From assembly GCF_900110465.1 (NCBI RefSeq), contig NZ_FODV01000002.1, positions 310,001 through 374,000 on the forward strand: a stretch of 64,000 nucleotides of DNA, in the 5' to 3' direction. Shown in pieces: positions 24,990 to 33,544 of this stretch (positions within the stretch are counted from its first letter, which is position 1; the number at the start of each line of letters is the position of its first letter). The notes below the pieces were generated by a model that searched no databases, was not told where the DNA came from, and saw nothing but the letters and a program-made list of their open reading frames with translations. Made by a program: the position numbers and the translations under genes. This DNA is from Halogranum amylolyticum. Its GTDB lineage: Archaea; Halobacteriota; Halobacteria; Halobacteriales; Haloferacaceae.

Positions 24990-25838
24990 ATGGATATCGC
25001 TCGCGTGTCTGTCTCCGTCGATACACGCGCTCCCACCGGGCAGACGTACGCCTACCTCCTCGGGAGCACCGACGCGCTCTTGGTCGACCCCGCCGGCCGG
25101 AGCGAGCGGTTGGACGCGCTCGTCGCCGAGCGAGACGTCGCACACGTCGCCGTTACGCACACCCACTCCGACCACGTCGGCGCGGTAGCACACTACGCCG
25201 ACGTGACGGGGGCGACCGTCTGGGGGCACGAGGACTACGTCGAGCGATTCGAGGACGCGACCGGCCGTACAGCCGACCGGACGTTCGGCGAAGGGACGCG
25301 TCTCCCCGTCGACGGCCGCGAAGTTGCCGTCCTCGACACGCCCGGCCACGCGCCGGATCACGTCGCCTTCGCCGTCGACGACGACATCGTCAGCGGCGAC
25401 CTCGCGGTCGCGGAGGGCAGCGTCGTCGTCGGTGCGCCGGAGGGAGATATGATCGCCTACGTCCTCGCGCTCCTCCGTCTGCAGGCCCGCGCCCCCGACC
25501 GGCTCCTCCCGGGACACGGTCCCGCTATCAGGGAACCGAACGCCGTGCTCGCTCGCCTCGTCGATCACCGACTCGACCGCGAGCAGCGCGTGTTCGACGC
25601 CGTCGCGGACGGCGCACGCGACGTCGACGCCGTCCTCAACGCCGCCTACGAGAAGGACCTCACGGGAGTGCGCGACCTCGCACGGGCGACCGTCGTCGCA
25701 CACGTCGAGAAGTTGGCCGAGGAGGGGCGCGTCGACTGGGACGCCGAAACCGAGCGGGCCGCTCCCGCCGAACGGACCGATCGGACAGACGAGACCGACC
25801 ACTCCGACGGGACCGACCAGCCCAAACGGACCGAGTAG
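24990..25838 (+). CDS. MBL-fold metallo-hydrolase
   Basis: A 282-residue metallo-beta-lactamase fold hydrolase. The zinc motif HTHSDH is at residues 57-62, and further ligands are DTPGHAPDH (about 114-122), SGDLAV and LLPGHGPAI. The C-terminal helical domain (LVDHRLDREQRVFDAV to VVAHVEKLAEEGRV) resembles LACTB2-like RNases or hydroxyacylglutathione hydrolase-like proteins with a winged tail. An acidic Thr-rich tail (from about residue 262) is typical halophilic padding. A GTG six bases upstream of the ATG is an alternative start. Confidence 0.87.
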   Translation: MDIARVSVSVDTRAPTGQTYAYLLGSTDALLVDPAGRSERLDALVAERDVAHVAVTHTHSDHVGAVAHYADVTGATVWGHEDYVERFEDATGRTADRTFGEGTRLPVDGREVAVLDTPGHAPDHVAFAVDDDIVSGDLAVAEGSVVVGAPEGDMIAYVLALLRLQARAPDRLLPGHGPAIREPNAVLARLVDHRLDREQRVFDAVADGARDVDAVLNAAYEKDLTGVRDLARATVVAHVEKLAEEGRVDWDAETERAAPAERTDRTDETDHSDGTDQPKRTE

Positions 25839-25885
25839 CGACCCGTCCCGACGGGGTTTTGTGTCGCCACCGCCGACGACCAGCC

Positions 25886-26596
25886 ATGGAGACCCTCGAA
25901 GCCGAACTCGGGAGGGCGCGAGAGCTCGACGTCTCGGCGTTAGCGGACGCCATCGAGACGATCGGCTTCGAGTGCACCCGCTGTGGAGCCTGCTGTAAGG
26001 GGTACGACGGTGAGGACGGCGAGCACGAACCGCACACGGCGACCGTCTTCCCCGACGAGGTGCGGGAGTTGGAGGGGGCCACGGATCGGGAGTGGCGGGA
26101 CGTCGCCCGTCCGATGCCCTACGGCCTCACCGAGGGCGACGACGGCCTCGAAGGCGAGACGTTCGAGTGGGCGCTCCAGACCGACGCCTGCGGCGACTGT
26201 ACCTTCTACACCGAAGACGACGAGGGGAGGGGGGCGTGTCAGGTCCACGACGACCGTCCGCTCATCTGTGAGACCTACCCGTTCAGCGTCGCTCTCGGCG
26301 GGACGAGCCAACCGATGGGTGAAGCGGTCGACAGCGTCGCGCTGCCAGCGCAACGAGCAGCCGGTGAAACCGGCGACGAGGAGGGGATGATCCGCGCCCA
26401 CGAGTGTGAGGGACTCGGCCGCGACATCTCCCGAGAAGAGGCCGAGGAGCTCGCAGGAGCGTTGAAAGAGCGGGCTGTCCGCGAGCTGGAGGAGGCCATC
26501 GGCGTTCGGGACAGCTACCGGCCGGTCGACGCCGACGGCGAGGTCGTCGTCCACGACTCCGAGGGGACGAAGCGGCGGGACGGGACGCCGCGGTAG
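25886..26596 (+). CDS. YkgJ family cysteine cluster protein
   Basis: A 236-residue protein with the CxxCxxCC-type cluster of the YkgJ (UPF0153) family: ECTRCGACCKG at about residues 29-39, then ACGDCTFYTEDDEGRGACQV and RPLICETYPFSV, which supply the rest of the metal-binding cysteines. The cluster probably binds zinc or Fe-S. Function unproven. Acidic and soluble. It follows the MBL gene by 47 bases and may share its transcript. Confidence 0.88.
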   Translation: METLEAELGRARELDVSALADAIETIGFECTRCGACCKGYDGEDGEHEPHTATVFPDEVRELEGATDREWRDVARPMPYGLTEGDDGLEGETFEWALQTDACGDCTFYTEDDEGRGACQVHDDRPLICETYPFSVALGGTSQPMGEAVDSVALPAQRAAGETGDEEGMIRAHECEGLGRDISREEAEELAGALKERAVRELEEAIGVRDSYRPVDADGEVVVHDSEGTKRRDGTPR

Positions 26597-26688
26597 CCGG
26601 GCGACGACGCGACAGAACCGACCCACGAAAGCGTCGAACGGGCCGGCGGTACCTCTTTAACGACGGCGGCCAACTGCATAGTCGAACT

Positions 26689-26694
26689 GGAGGT
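26689..26694 (+). promoter_or_regulatory. Shine-Dalgarno GGAGGT that fixes the TTG start
   Basis: GGAGGT lies 7 bases before the TTG at 26702. Good SD sites are uncommon in haloarchaea, where many mRNAs are leaderless. A TATA-like CTCTTTAACG at about 26652-26661 would give a leader of roughly 15-20 bases. Confidence 0.65.
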
Positions 26695-26701
26695 CTACAC
26701 C

Positions 26702-27097
26702 TTGGAAATCTCAGATAAGCTCCTGTGTCTGTTCAATGCCGAAGTCCGTGAGGAAGACGACAAATACATCGTCGAGGTCCCCCGCCGCGAGATCGAAACC
26801 GGCTCCGTCGACGTCGACGAGATCTACCGGGTCGCGCTCATCTCCCGCGAGGAGACGGTCGAGTCCGAGAGTGGTGAGACCCGGACGTCGAGCGAGCCGC
26901 AACCGCCGGTCGAAACCGGCGAGCTCCGGTACGTCGAGATCGAAGACATCGGTAAACAGGGCGACGGCATCGCACGCGTCGAGCGTGGCTACGTCATCAT
27001 CGTCCCCGACGCAGAGATCGGCGAGCGAGTGAAAGTCGAGATCACGGAAGTGAAGTCGAACTTCGCGGTCGGCGAGATCATCGAAGACGACTTCTGA
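26702..27097 (+). CDS. TRAM domain protein
   Basis: A 131-residue protein. The N-terminal half (EISDKLLCLFNAEVREEDDKYIVEVPRRE in two steps) is a conserved haloarchaeal extension; the C-terminal 60 residues form the TRAM OB-fold: GELRYVEIEDIGKQGDGIA, VERGYVIIVPDAEIGERVKV and SNFAVGEIIEDDF. TRAM binds RNA, and archaeal TRAM-only proteins have been described as cold-shock RNA chaperones in methanogens. The start is TTG with a strong SD upstream, since no ATG fits the conserved N-terminus. Single gene, convergent with the methyltransferase. Confidence 0.87.
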   Translation: MEISDKLLCLFNAEVREEDDKYIVEVPRREIETGSVDVDEIYRVALISREETVESESGETRTSSEPQPPVETGELRYVEIEDIGKQGDGIARVERGYVIIVPDAEIGERVKVEITEVKSNFAVGEIIEDDF

Positions 27098-27216
27098 GAG
27101 GGGGTCTCGTCGTCGGCCGGAGGACCAGTGATCCCCGGCGAGCCACAGGGTTCGATTCTCAGGGAGCAGATCGACGAGCGTCTACGAGAACCGACGAGCG
27201 GGCGATCGTGTCCCGC

Positions 27217-27924
27217 TCACCGAACCTGGGCGTTCCAGTACGACACTGAGGCGAGTTTCTCGCCGAGACCGCTGCCGCGGAGCTTCGTGTCCAGCTCTCG
27301 GACCCGACCGGCGACCTCGTTGGGGATCTCCCGGTAGAAGCCGAACGGGAGGACGAAGTCGTGGGCGTCCGAGACGAGTTCCAGCCCCGCACCGTAGAGG
27401 AGGTTCTCGACTTCGACTCGCGAGTAGAGTCGCGACCCCATCGGCAGGAGCCACGTGTAGACGCTCCGCGTGCTGTACCGATTGAACGTGTCGAAGAACA
27501 CCTGGTCCTTCGAGACGCGGCACATCTCCGCGAGGAACTTCGCCGGGGTGTCTGCCAGATGGAAGAACCGCATGGCGAACACCGCGTCGAAGTGGTCGTC
27601 CGGGAACGGCAAGCGGGCGGCGTCGCCGCGCATGAACTCGACGAGTCCGTCGACGCCGGCGCTCTTGGCTTTCTGACGACCCTGTGCCATCATGGCCGAG
27701 GAGATGTCGAGTCCGACGATGTCCGCGCCGCGCTCTGCGAGCATGACGGTGAACCGGCCGGTGCCGCAGGCGATCTCGAGAACGTTCTTCCCCTCGACGG
27801 GACCGAGCGCCTCCAGCACCGCCTCCTTCTCGCGCCGGTCGATGAGCCGCCCGCCGTCGGAGAACCGCTTGGCGTCGTACTCCTGGGCCACGTCGTCGGC
27901 CTGGTACCACTCCTTCCCTTTCAC
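27217..27924 (-). CDS. Class I SAM-dependent methyltransferase
   Basis: A 235-residue methyltransferase. SAM motif I is VLEIACGTGRFTV (about residues 48-60), motif II region is DIVGLDISSAMM, and motif IV-like FDAVFAMRFFHLADTP has FFH in place of polar residues. Homologs include UbiE/COQ5-like enzymes; the acceptor is unknown. The start is GTG at 27922-27924, where the conserved KGKEWYQADD begins. It faces the TRAM gene and is divergent from the small zinc-finger gene at 28019. Confidence 0.87.
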   Translation of the reverse strand: MKGKEWYQADDVAQEYDAKRFSDGGRLIDRREKEAVLEALGPVEGKNVLEIACGTGRFTVMLAERGADIVGLDISSAMMAQGRQKAKSAGVDGLVEFMRGDAARLPFPDDHFDAVFAMRFFHLADTPAKFLAEMCRVSKDQVFFDTFNRYSTRSVYTWLLPMGSRLYSRVEVENLLYGAGLELVSDAHDFVLPFGFYREIPNEVAGRVRELDTKLRGSGLGEKLASVSYWNAQVR

Positions 27925-28018
27925 ACTACCCCTGACTGCTCACCCGAACTGTAAAGTCGTATTGGATGCGGTCGTCTCTCGGTAGAAGAGCTATGGCACT
28001 TGCTGTCATAGTTATCGT

Positions 28019-28183
28019 ATGCCAGTCTGTCACCGCTGCGAGGCCGACCACAACGTCGACGAACTCGTCCGTCACGACCGTCGAGGTGTTCTGCTCGTGC
28101 ACTGTCCGACGTGCGAGTGTCTGATGGGACGGTACCGTCGTCACGGCGACCGCCCCGAGGTCGACCGCCTGCGGGACGCGTAG
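28019..28183 (+). CDS. Small CxxC zinc-finger protein
   Basis: A 54-residue protein. CHRC at residues 4-7 and CPTC at 29-32, with one more Cys at 34, form a likely zinc knuckle pair. The rest is charged (DELVRHDRRGVLLVH, GRYRRHGDRPEVDRLRDA). Haloarchaea encode many such small zinc-finger proteins, some tied to stress or biofilm phenotypes; this one has no known role. ATG at 28019 directly follows an AT-richer segment (TCATAGTTATCG), so the mRNA may be leaderless. Confidence 0.65.
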   Translation: MPVCHRCEADHNVDELVRHDRRGVLLVHCPTCECLMGRYRRHGDRPEVDRLRDA

Positions 28184-28378
28184 TTGCGCCTATCGGTCTG
28201 TCACTGGGACAAAAATTCCGAGAGACCGGAGGAAAACCCGAACGAACAATCGCTCGGGACGGGAAGATCGCCCGACTGCGCCGCGTATACCTCATAGATA
28301 TTAGGACCTTAAGGAGTCTCAAGGCTTTTGTTCTATATGTAGCCAACCTTTACCACTGGCGACGTCCGACCGTGTAGT

Positions 28379-28651
28379 ATGAGCACCAGTACCGCAGAAG
28401 CCAGCAGTGAAGACCTACTCTCAGAGACCGAGTTCCGCGACCGTCTCCGCGAACTGCCGCCGAGTGCGAAACTCGTCGCCAAAGTGCTCGAGAGCGACGC
28501 ACCGCTCTCGCAGGGGCAGCTCGCCGAGGAGTCGCTCCTCCCCGACCGGACGGTCCGCTACGCGTTGAACCGCCTCGAGGACTCTGACCTGGTCGGGTCG
28601 CGCTACAGTTTCAAGGACGCACGCAAGCAGGTCTACTACCTGAACTGCTGA
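28379..28651 (+). CDS. Winged-helix DNA-binding protein (MarR/TrmB-like)
   Basis: A 90-residue single-domain regulator. After a Ser-rich N-terminus come LPPSAKLVAKVLESDAP, then the helix-turn-helix LSQGQLAEESLLPDRTVRYA with recognition helix around RTVRYALNRLEDSDL, and a short wing ending YSFKDARKQVYYLNC. It is too small for a ligand domain. It may act genome-wide or form a partner of a larger factor. The upstream region holds two AT-rich elements (TTCTATATG near 28331 and CCTTTACC near 28350), the second close enough for a leaderless start. Confidence 0.8.
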   Translation: MSTSTAEASSEDLLSETEFRDRLRELPPSAKLVAKVLESDAPLSQGQLAEESLLPDRTVRYALNRLEDSDLVGSRYSFKDARKQVYYLNC

Positions 28652-28802
28652 CGACCCGAACGGACAGCTGACTGGTCGGCATACGTCGACCACGGCAGGC
28701 CGGAGACACCTGACCAAGCCGTCTCCGGCTGCACCCACTTCCTTCCGACTTCGTCTCCGCGAGATGCGTCAGTTTAAGTGTCGCGTCGTACTGGTAGCTG
28801 GT

Positions 28803-29705
28803 ATGCACGTCTCGGTCGTCGTCCCGACCCTGAACGGGCGGGACCAGCTGGCCGCCAGCCTCGACTCGCTGGCAGCGTACGCGCCGGACGCGGAGGTGAT
28901 CGTCGTCAACGGTCCCTCCGCGGACGGCACAACCGGGATGGTTCGCGAACGCGACGACGTCGACGTGCTCGTCGAGATCTCGGCACGGACACTCAACGTC
29001 GCTCGCAACGCCGGCGTCGAAGTAGCCGACGGCGACGCTGTCGCCTTCCTCGGACAGGACCTCGTCGTCGAGGAGTCGTGGTTCGACGCGCTCCGTACGG
29101 GCCTGGAGGACGCCCACGTCGTCACCGGCCCGACTCACCAGACGCTGCAGGGAGGGATGACGACCGAGGAGGCCGAGGAGCGTGACATCGCGAACCGTCA
29201 CGTCACCTACTTCAACGGTCGGAACGTCGCTTTTCGCCGCCGGACGCTCCACGACCTCGACGGCTTCGACGAGTATCTCGAGACCGGCGGCGCGCGCGAC
29301 GCCGCCCACCGACTCGGTGGGTTCGACGCCGACGTCAGTTGGACACCGGAGATGTGCGTCCGTCGGGAGTACGAGGCCGACGGCGGCGTCCAGCAGCGCG
29401 ACTGGCGGTGGAAGTACCGCGCACTCGCCTACCGACTGGTGAAGAACTACGGCCTCCGCCCGACGGTCGTCCATCGGACGCTCGCCCACGCCGTGGGCGA
29501 CGCCGCTTCGGCCGCTCGCGACGTGCTCGGCGGTGAGGGGACGCCGACGGGGTGGTTCGGCAACGGCCGCGACGTCGTCGGCGGTATCTCGACGGGCACC
29601 TCCGACGGACTGGTCGCTCGCGCACGCGACCGAGACCGGTCGCGCAACCCCCACGGGCTGTCGAAGCGTGCCGACCGGGCGGTCGCACGGTACGACTGGC
29701 GGTGA
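28803..29705 (+). CDS. Glycosyltransferase family 2 with altered DxD
   Basis: A 300-residue GT-A glycosyltransferase. The nucleotide-binding start is VSVVVPTLNGRDQLAASL and continues with EVIVVNGPSADGTTG. The segment ARNAGVEVADGDAVAFLGQD holds the place where most GT2 enzymes have a DxD metal site; here it reads GQD. Downstream are FNGRNVAFRRRTLHDLDGFD and GARDAAHRLGG, typical acceptor-side motifs. The C-terminal part has no clear membrane helix. It is convergent with the amidohydrolase, only 4 bases apart. Donor and acceptor unknown; surface glycan synthesis is likely. Confidence 0.83.
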   Translation: MHVSVVVPTLNGRDQLAASLDSLAAYAPDAEVIVVNGPSADGTTGMVRERDDVDVLVEISARTLNVARNAGVEVADGDAVAFLGQDLVVEESWFDALRTGLEDAHVVTGPTHQTLQGGMTTEEAEERDIANRHVTYFNGRNVAFRRRTLHDLDGFDEYLETGGARDAAHRLGGFDADVSWTPEMCVRREYEADGGVQQRDWRWKYRALAYRLVKNYGLRPTVVHRTLAHAVGDAASAARDVLGGEGTPTGWFGNGRDVVGGISTGTSDGLVARARDRDRSRNPHGLSKRADRAVARYDWR

Positions 29706-29709
29706 GAGA

Positions 29710-30537
29710 TCAGCCGCCGCCGGGGCCGAGTTCGGGAACGACGCGCGAGGGGTTCTTCGAGAAGGCACGTCGCATCGCGTCCTCCGAGACGTCGAGCGTC
29801 AACAGCTCCATCACGCCGACGTCCGGGTGTGTCTCGGGTGCACCGCTGCCGAACAGCACGCGGTCGGGATGTTCTCTGAGTGCGCGTTCTAGCACGGCAC
29901 GGTAGCGCACGAAACTCGTCTCCAGATAGAGGTCGTCCTGCTGGTCGAGGAGGTCGATCGCCTCTCCCATCAGCTCGCGGTTGAGCGGGAAGCCACCGAA
30001 ACTCGTCAGTACGACCGGGAAGGAGTGGTCCAGCAGATAGTCGGCGACGGCGCTCGGGGGGAACGCCTCGCCCGCGTAGACGAGTACGGGGAAACTGACG
30101 TCGTCGAGTCGGTCGAGGACCGCGTCGTCGGGGAGCCCGTCGCGGGCGGGGTCGAGGACGAACCCGTGGAACCGGCCGTCGTAGGCGTACTGTTCGACGT
30201 CCTCCGGCGAGACGTGGTGCTCCTTCCGGGTGACCGTGAGGTTGCGGAGACGGGAGGTCGCGCCGCTGGCGACGTCGCGAACCCCGTTGAGGCGAGCGAA
30301 CGCGAGGAACGGCCGGTCGACGCTCAGTCGCGCGACAGCGTTGTTCGCGCGGAGATACCCCTCCGAGCGGGGGCGGACGCTCGGTGCGACGACCGCCCGG
30401 ACGACGCCCGCCTGGTGCATCTCGCGTTCGAGTCGCTCGGGGGTAATCTCGCGTCCCCGGGTGGCGACCGCACCCGAGTCCGGATCGAGCCGTGCGTTCA
30501 CGTCCACGACTCGAAAGCCGTGTTCCAACTCCAGCAT
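29710..30537 (-). CDS. Amidohydrolase-family TIM-barrel protein
   Basis: A 275-residue metal-dependent hydrolase-like protein (amidohydrolase 2 group). Motifs: VVDVNARLDP near the N-terminus where HxH would be expected (here NxR, so weakened), FLAFARLNG, VLDPARDGLPDD, FPVLVYAGEAFP, FPVVLTSFGGFPLNRELM and VLFGSGAPETHPD near the C-terminus (GSD-like GSG). Several canonical His ligands seem to be missing, so it may be metal-free or non-catalytic. ATG at 30537 begins the conserved MLELEHGFRVV; an in-frame ATG nine bases upstream is possible. Confidence 0.75.
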   Translation of the reverse strand: MLELEHGFRVVDVNARLDPDSGAVATRGREITPERLEREMHQAGVVRAVVAPSVRPRSEGYLRANNAVARLSVDRPFLAFARLNGVRDVASGATSRLRNLTVTRKEHHVSPEDVEQYAYDGRFHGFVLDPARDGLPDDAVLDRLDDVSFPVLVYAGEAFPPSAVADYLLDHSFPVVLTSFGGFPLNRELMGEAIDLLDQQDDLYLETSFVRYRAVLERALREHPDRVLFGSGAPETHPDVGVMELLTLDVSEDAMRRAFSKNPSRVVPELGPGGG

Positions 30538-30654
30538 CGTCCGCATCTCCGTATCGTCCGTTATGTTCCTGTCGATACAGGCGTGGGAGGCGTGCCAGCA
30601 GCTCGCAGTGTACCCCGACGCTGTCATGCGATTCTGAGGACCACGATAGAAACA

Positions 30655-30663
30655 GATATATAG
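30655..30663 (+). promoter_or_regulatory. TATA box of the thermosome gene, with BRE
   Basis: GATATATAG is preceded by the purine-rich GAAAC (about 30648-30653), a good BRE. The ATG is at 30700, giving a leader of about 15 bases. Chaperonin genes of haloarchaea are heat inducible through core promoter elements of this kind. Confidence 0.65.
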
Positions 30664-30699
30664 AACCGCTAACCATGGGACTGCTGAGGTTTACTCATC

Positions 30700-32271
30700 A
30701 TGGCAAGTCGCATGCAGCAACCGATGTTCATTCTCTCGGAAGGCAGCCAGCGGACCCGCGGGCAGGCCGCGCAGGACTCCAACATCCGCGCCGGGAAGGC
30801 CGTCGCCAACGCGGTACGGACCACACTCGGTCCGCGAGGGATGGACAAGATGCTCGTCGACTCCTCGGGCACCGTCGTCATCACGAACGACGGCGCGACC
30901 ATCCTCGAGGAGATGGACATCGAGCACCCCGCCGCACAGATGATCGTCGAAGTCGCCCAGACCCAAGAAGAGGAGGTCGGCGACGGGACGACGACCGCCG
31001 CCGTCCTCACGGGCGAACTGCTCGCACAGGCAGAGGACCTCTTGGACGCTGACCTCCACCCGACGGTCGTCGTCGAAGGGTACCACGAGGGTGCCCGTCT
31101 CGCACAGGAGGCCATCGACGAGATGGTACTCGATCTCGACCTCGGCGACGACGAGACGCTCCAGCAGGTCGCCGAGTCCTCGATGACCGGCAAGGGGACC
31201 GGCGACGTCACCGCCGACGCCCTCGCGAAGCTCGTCGTCGAGGCGGTCCGCCACGTCGCCGACGGCGAGCGGATCGACCGCGACAACATCCGCGTACTCA
31301 CCCGCACGGGTGCCTCCTCGTCGGCGACGTCGTTCGTCGAGGGCGTCGTCATCGACAAGGAGCGCGCGAACGGCAACATGCCCAAGCGCGTCGAGGACGC
31401 GACCGTCGCCGTCCTCGACATGAAACTCGAAGTTCGCAAGGGTGAGTCGAAGGCGGAGTACAACATCACCTCGGTCGACCAGCTCAACGCCGCCATCGAG
31501 GCCGAAGACCGGGAGCTTCGCGGCTACGCGAAGACGCTGAAGGAGGCCGGCGTCGACGTCGTCTTCTGCACGAAGAAGATCGACGACCGCGTCGCGGGCT
31601 ACCTCGCGGACGCGGGCATCCTCGCATTCAAGAACGTCAAGTCGACGGACGCGAAGGCGCTGGCCCGCGCGACCGGCGCGAAGCGCCTCGGCTCGCTCGG
31701 CGACGTCGACGAGTCGGAGTTCGGCCACGTCGACACGGTGTACGTCGAGAAGTTCGGCGACGACGAACTCACCTTCGTCGAGGGCGGCGACGCGGCGAAG
31801 TCCGTGACGCTGTTCCTCCGCGGCGGCACCGAACACGTCGTCGACGAACTCGAACGCGCGATGAACGACGCCGTCGACGTCGTCATCGCCGCGCTCGACA
31901 AGGGCGGCGTCGTCCCGGGTGCTGGCTGCACCGAGATCGCCATCTCGGACTACATCCGCGCCGAGGCCGCCGGTATCGAGGGCCGCAAGCAGCTCGCCGT
32001 CGAGGCGTTCGCCGACGCGGTCGACTCGCTGCCCCGCACGCTCGCGGAGAACTGCGGGATGGACCCCATCGACGCCATCGTCGACCTCCGCGCGCTGTTC
32101 GACAAGGAGGGCCGCGCGGGCATCATCTCCACGGGCCGCACCGGCGAGGTCGCCGACCCCGTCGAGTACGGCATCATCGACCCCGCGGCCGTCAAGCGTG
32201 AGGCGATCGAGTCCGCCACCGAGGCTGCGACGATGATCGTCCGCATCGACGACGTCATCGCGGCGGAGTAA
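30700..32271 (+). CDS. Thermosome subunit (group II chaperonin), tail-less CCT3/ThsC type
   Basis: A 523-residue chaperonin subunit of the double-ring folding machine. ATP-binding motifs: [44 protein letters not shown] (with catalytic Asp nearby) and [12 protein letters not shown] in the equatorial domain. The C-terminus ends at [11 protein letters not shown] without the Gly-Gly-Met repeat tail of other thermosome subunits. Length and missing tail match the shortest of three haloarchaeal subunits (Cct3 in Haloferax, about 524 residues). Strong TATA box and monocistronic layout fit a highly expressed heat-shock gene. Confidence 0.92.
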   Translation: MASRMQQPMFILSEGSQRTRGQAAQDSNIRAGKAVANAVRTTLGPRGMDKMLVDSSGTVVITNDGATILEEMDIEHPAAQMIVEVAQTQEEEVGDGTTTAAVLTGELLAQAEDLLDADLHPTVVVEGYHEGARLAQEAIDEMVLDLDLGDDETLQQVAESSMTGKGTGDVTADALAKLVVEAVRHVADGERIDRDNIRVLTRTGASSSATSFVEGVVIDKERANGNMPKRVEDATVAVLDMKLEVRKGESKAEYNITSVDQLNAAIEAEDRELRGYAKTLKEAGVDVVFCTKKIDDRVAGYLADAGILAFKNVKSTDAKALARATGAKRLGSLGDVDESEFGHVDTVYVEKFGDDELTFVEGGDAAKSVTLFLRGGTEHVVDELERAMNDAVDVVIAALDKGGVVPGAGCTEIAISDYIRAEAAGIEGRKQLAVEAFADAVDSLPRTLAENCGMDPIDAIVDLRALFDKEGRAGIISTGRTGEVADPVEYGIIDPAAVKREAIESATEAATMIVRIDDVIAAE

Positions 32272-32302
32272 GGTCGAAGCCGAGTCGAATCGAGCTCTTT
32301 GG

Positions 32303-32307
32303 TTTTT
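32303..32307 (+). terminator. T-rich terminator after the thermosome gene
   Basis: GGTTTTTCGAGGTTTCTG holds a T5 and then a T3 run 32-45 bases after the stop codon on the coding strand, typical of archaeal termination. Confidence 0.5.
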
Positions 32308-32369
32308 CGAGGTTTCTGTTCCGTCAGTGCGGAGAGCAGGGACGACAGTCCTACGCTCCGCGCAACCGC

Positions 32370-32897
32370 TCAGAGTTCGACCGACGCGACGCGCTCGAAC
32401 TGACTCGCCTCGTCACTCAAGTACTCGACCTCCACGTTGTCGACGGTGAACTCCCACGCGAAGTCGTAGTCGAGGAGGAACGACACGACCTCGCCGACCT
32501 GCTCGTCGTCGACGCCGAGAGCGAGTCCGACGTGCGGAAACCAGCTCCCGGGCTCGTAGAACGGCATCAGCGGGTCGCCGAGCGCACGGAGTTCGTCGAC
32601 CATCTCGCCGTGGAGGTCACCGAGCGTACGCGAGTGCGTCACCGGGACGTAGACGTGGTTGCCCGGAAAGACGCCGATACCGTCTGTCCGGACCGAGAAG
32701 GGGCCGTGGTTCGCGGCGACCTCCGAGACGACTCGTTCGACGGCGTCGACGTCGGCGTCGTCGAGGCCGTAGAGCGTGAAGTGCGGGAAGGGGTTGACCA
32801 TGCTGCCGAATCCGAACTCGGCGTCGAGGTCCGCCCAGACGTCTTTGACGGTGCTGTAGTACGGTTCCGGCAGCGTGGGGCCGACGATGATGCTCAC
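32370..32897 (-). CDS. 2'-5' RNA ligase / 2H phosphoesterase family protein
   Basis: A 175-residue protein of the 2H phosphoesterase superfamily. The first catalytic HxT is NPFPHFTLYG, and the second half has SWFPHVGLALG, where HVG replaces the more common HxT. Members cut 2',3'-cyclic phosphodiester bonds or act on tRNA halves; the function here is inferred. Start GTG at 32895-32897 where the conserved SIIVGPTLPEPYY begins. Convergent with the thermosome gene. Confidence 0.83.
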   Translation of the reverse strand: MSIIVGPTLPEPYYSTVKDVWADLDAEFGFGSMVNPFPHFTLYGLDDADVDAVERVVSEVAANHGPFSVRTDGIGVFPGNHVYVPVTHSRTLGDLHGEMVDELRALGDPLMPFYEPGSWFPHVGLALGVDDEQVGEVVSFLLDYDFAWEFTVDNVEVEYLSDEASQFERVASVEL

Positions 32898-32938
32898 GAG
32901 CGAAGCTCACAGCGGGCTGTCAAATCTGTTACGACCGC

Positions 32939-33544
32939 TCAGACGCGCGGTAGCTCCCAGTCGTAGCGGAGCGCGAGCACGCGAACCGAGAACACGAGTC
33001 CTGCACAGACGAGCGCGGCAGTGTCGCCCGTCACGTCCAGCCGAAGCAGCAGCCAGAAGACGACACCGCCGAAGAGCGCCGGCGTCGCGTAGAAGTCTTC
33101 ACGGAGGACGACGGGGACGCGTGTGAGAAGCAGGTCCGCCAGACTCCCCCCACCCACCGCGGTCAACGTGGCGAGGATGACGACGCCGTAGGGTGAGAGT
33201 CCCGCCTGCGACCCTACGAGCGCCCCCGTCGCTGCGAACGCCGCGAGTCCGACCGCGTCGGGGAGGAGGACGGACGGATGGTCGCGCAGTCGGTCGGGGA
33301 TCGCCCGCGTGAGGACGACGGCGAGACCGACGCCGACGAACGCGACGCTCATCTCGCCGACGGACTGCAGCGAGGCGGGCGTCCGGCCGACGAGGACGTC
33401 GCGCATCGTCCCGCCGCCGAGGGCGGTGAGGATTCCGAGCACCGTGACGCCGAAGAGATCGAGGTCGGCGTCGGCAGCCTTCAGCGACCCGACCATCGCG
33501 AACGCGACGAGACCGACGACGTTCATGAACTCGAAGGCGTCCAT
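32939..33544 (-). CDS. TRIC-type trimeric cation channel (UPF0126)
   Basis: A 201-residue membrane protein with seven hydrophobic helices in two repeats. Each repeat has the Gly-rich family motif: LTALGGGTMRDVLVGRTP in the first and LTAVGGGSLADLLLTRVP in the second. This internal duplication is characteristic of TRIC channels, which conduct K+. Its ATG overlaps the stop of the SAM-hydrolase gene by one base, so the two are translated together. Confidence 0.87.
   Translation of the reverse strand: MDAFEFMNVVGLVAFAMVGSLKAADADLDLFGVTVLGILTALGGGTMRDVLVGRTPASLQSVGEMSVAFVGVGLAVVLTRAIPDRLRDHPSVLLPDAVGLAAFAATGALVGSQAGLSPYGVVILATLTAVGGGSLADLLLTRVPVVLREDFYATPALFGGVVFWLLLRLDVTGDTAALVCAGLVFSVRVLALRYDWELPRV

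Noticed and set aside
27149..27158. GGTTCGATTC, which looks like a tRNA T-loop
   Set aside because: The flanking bases do not form a five-pair T stem and there is no acceptor, D or anticodon arm around it.
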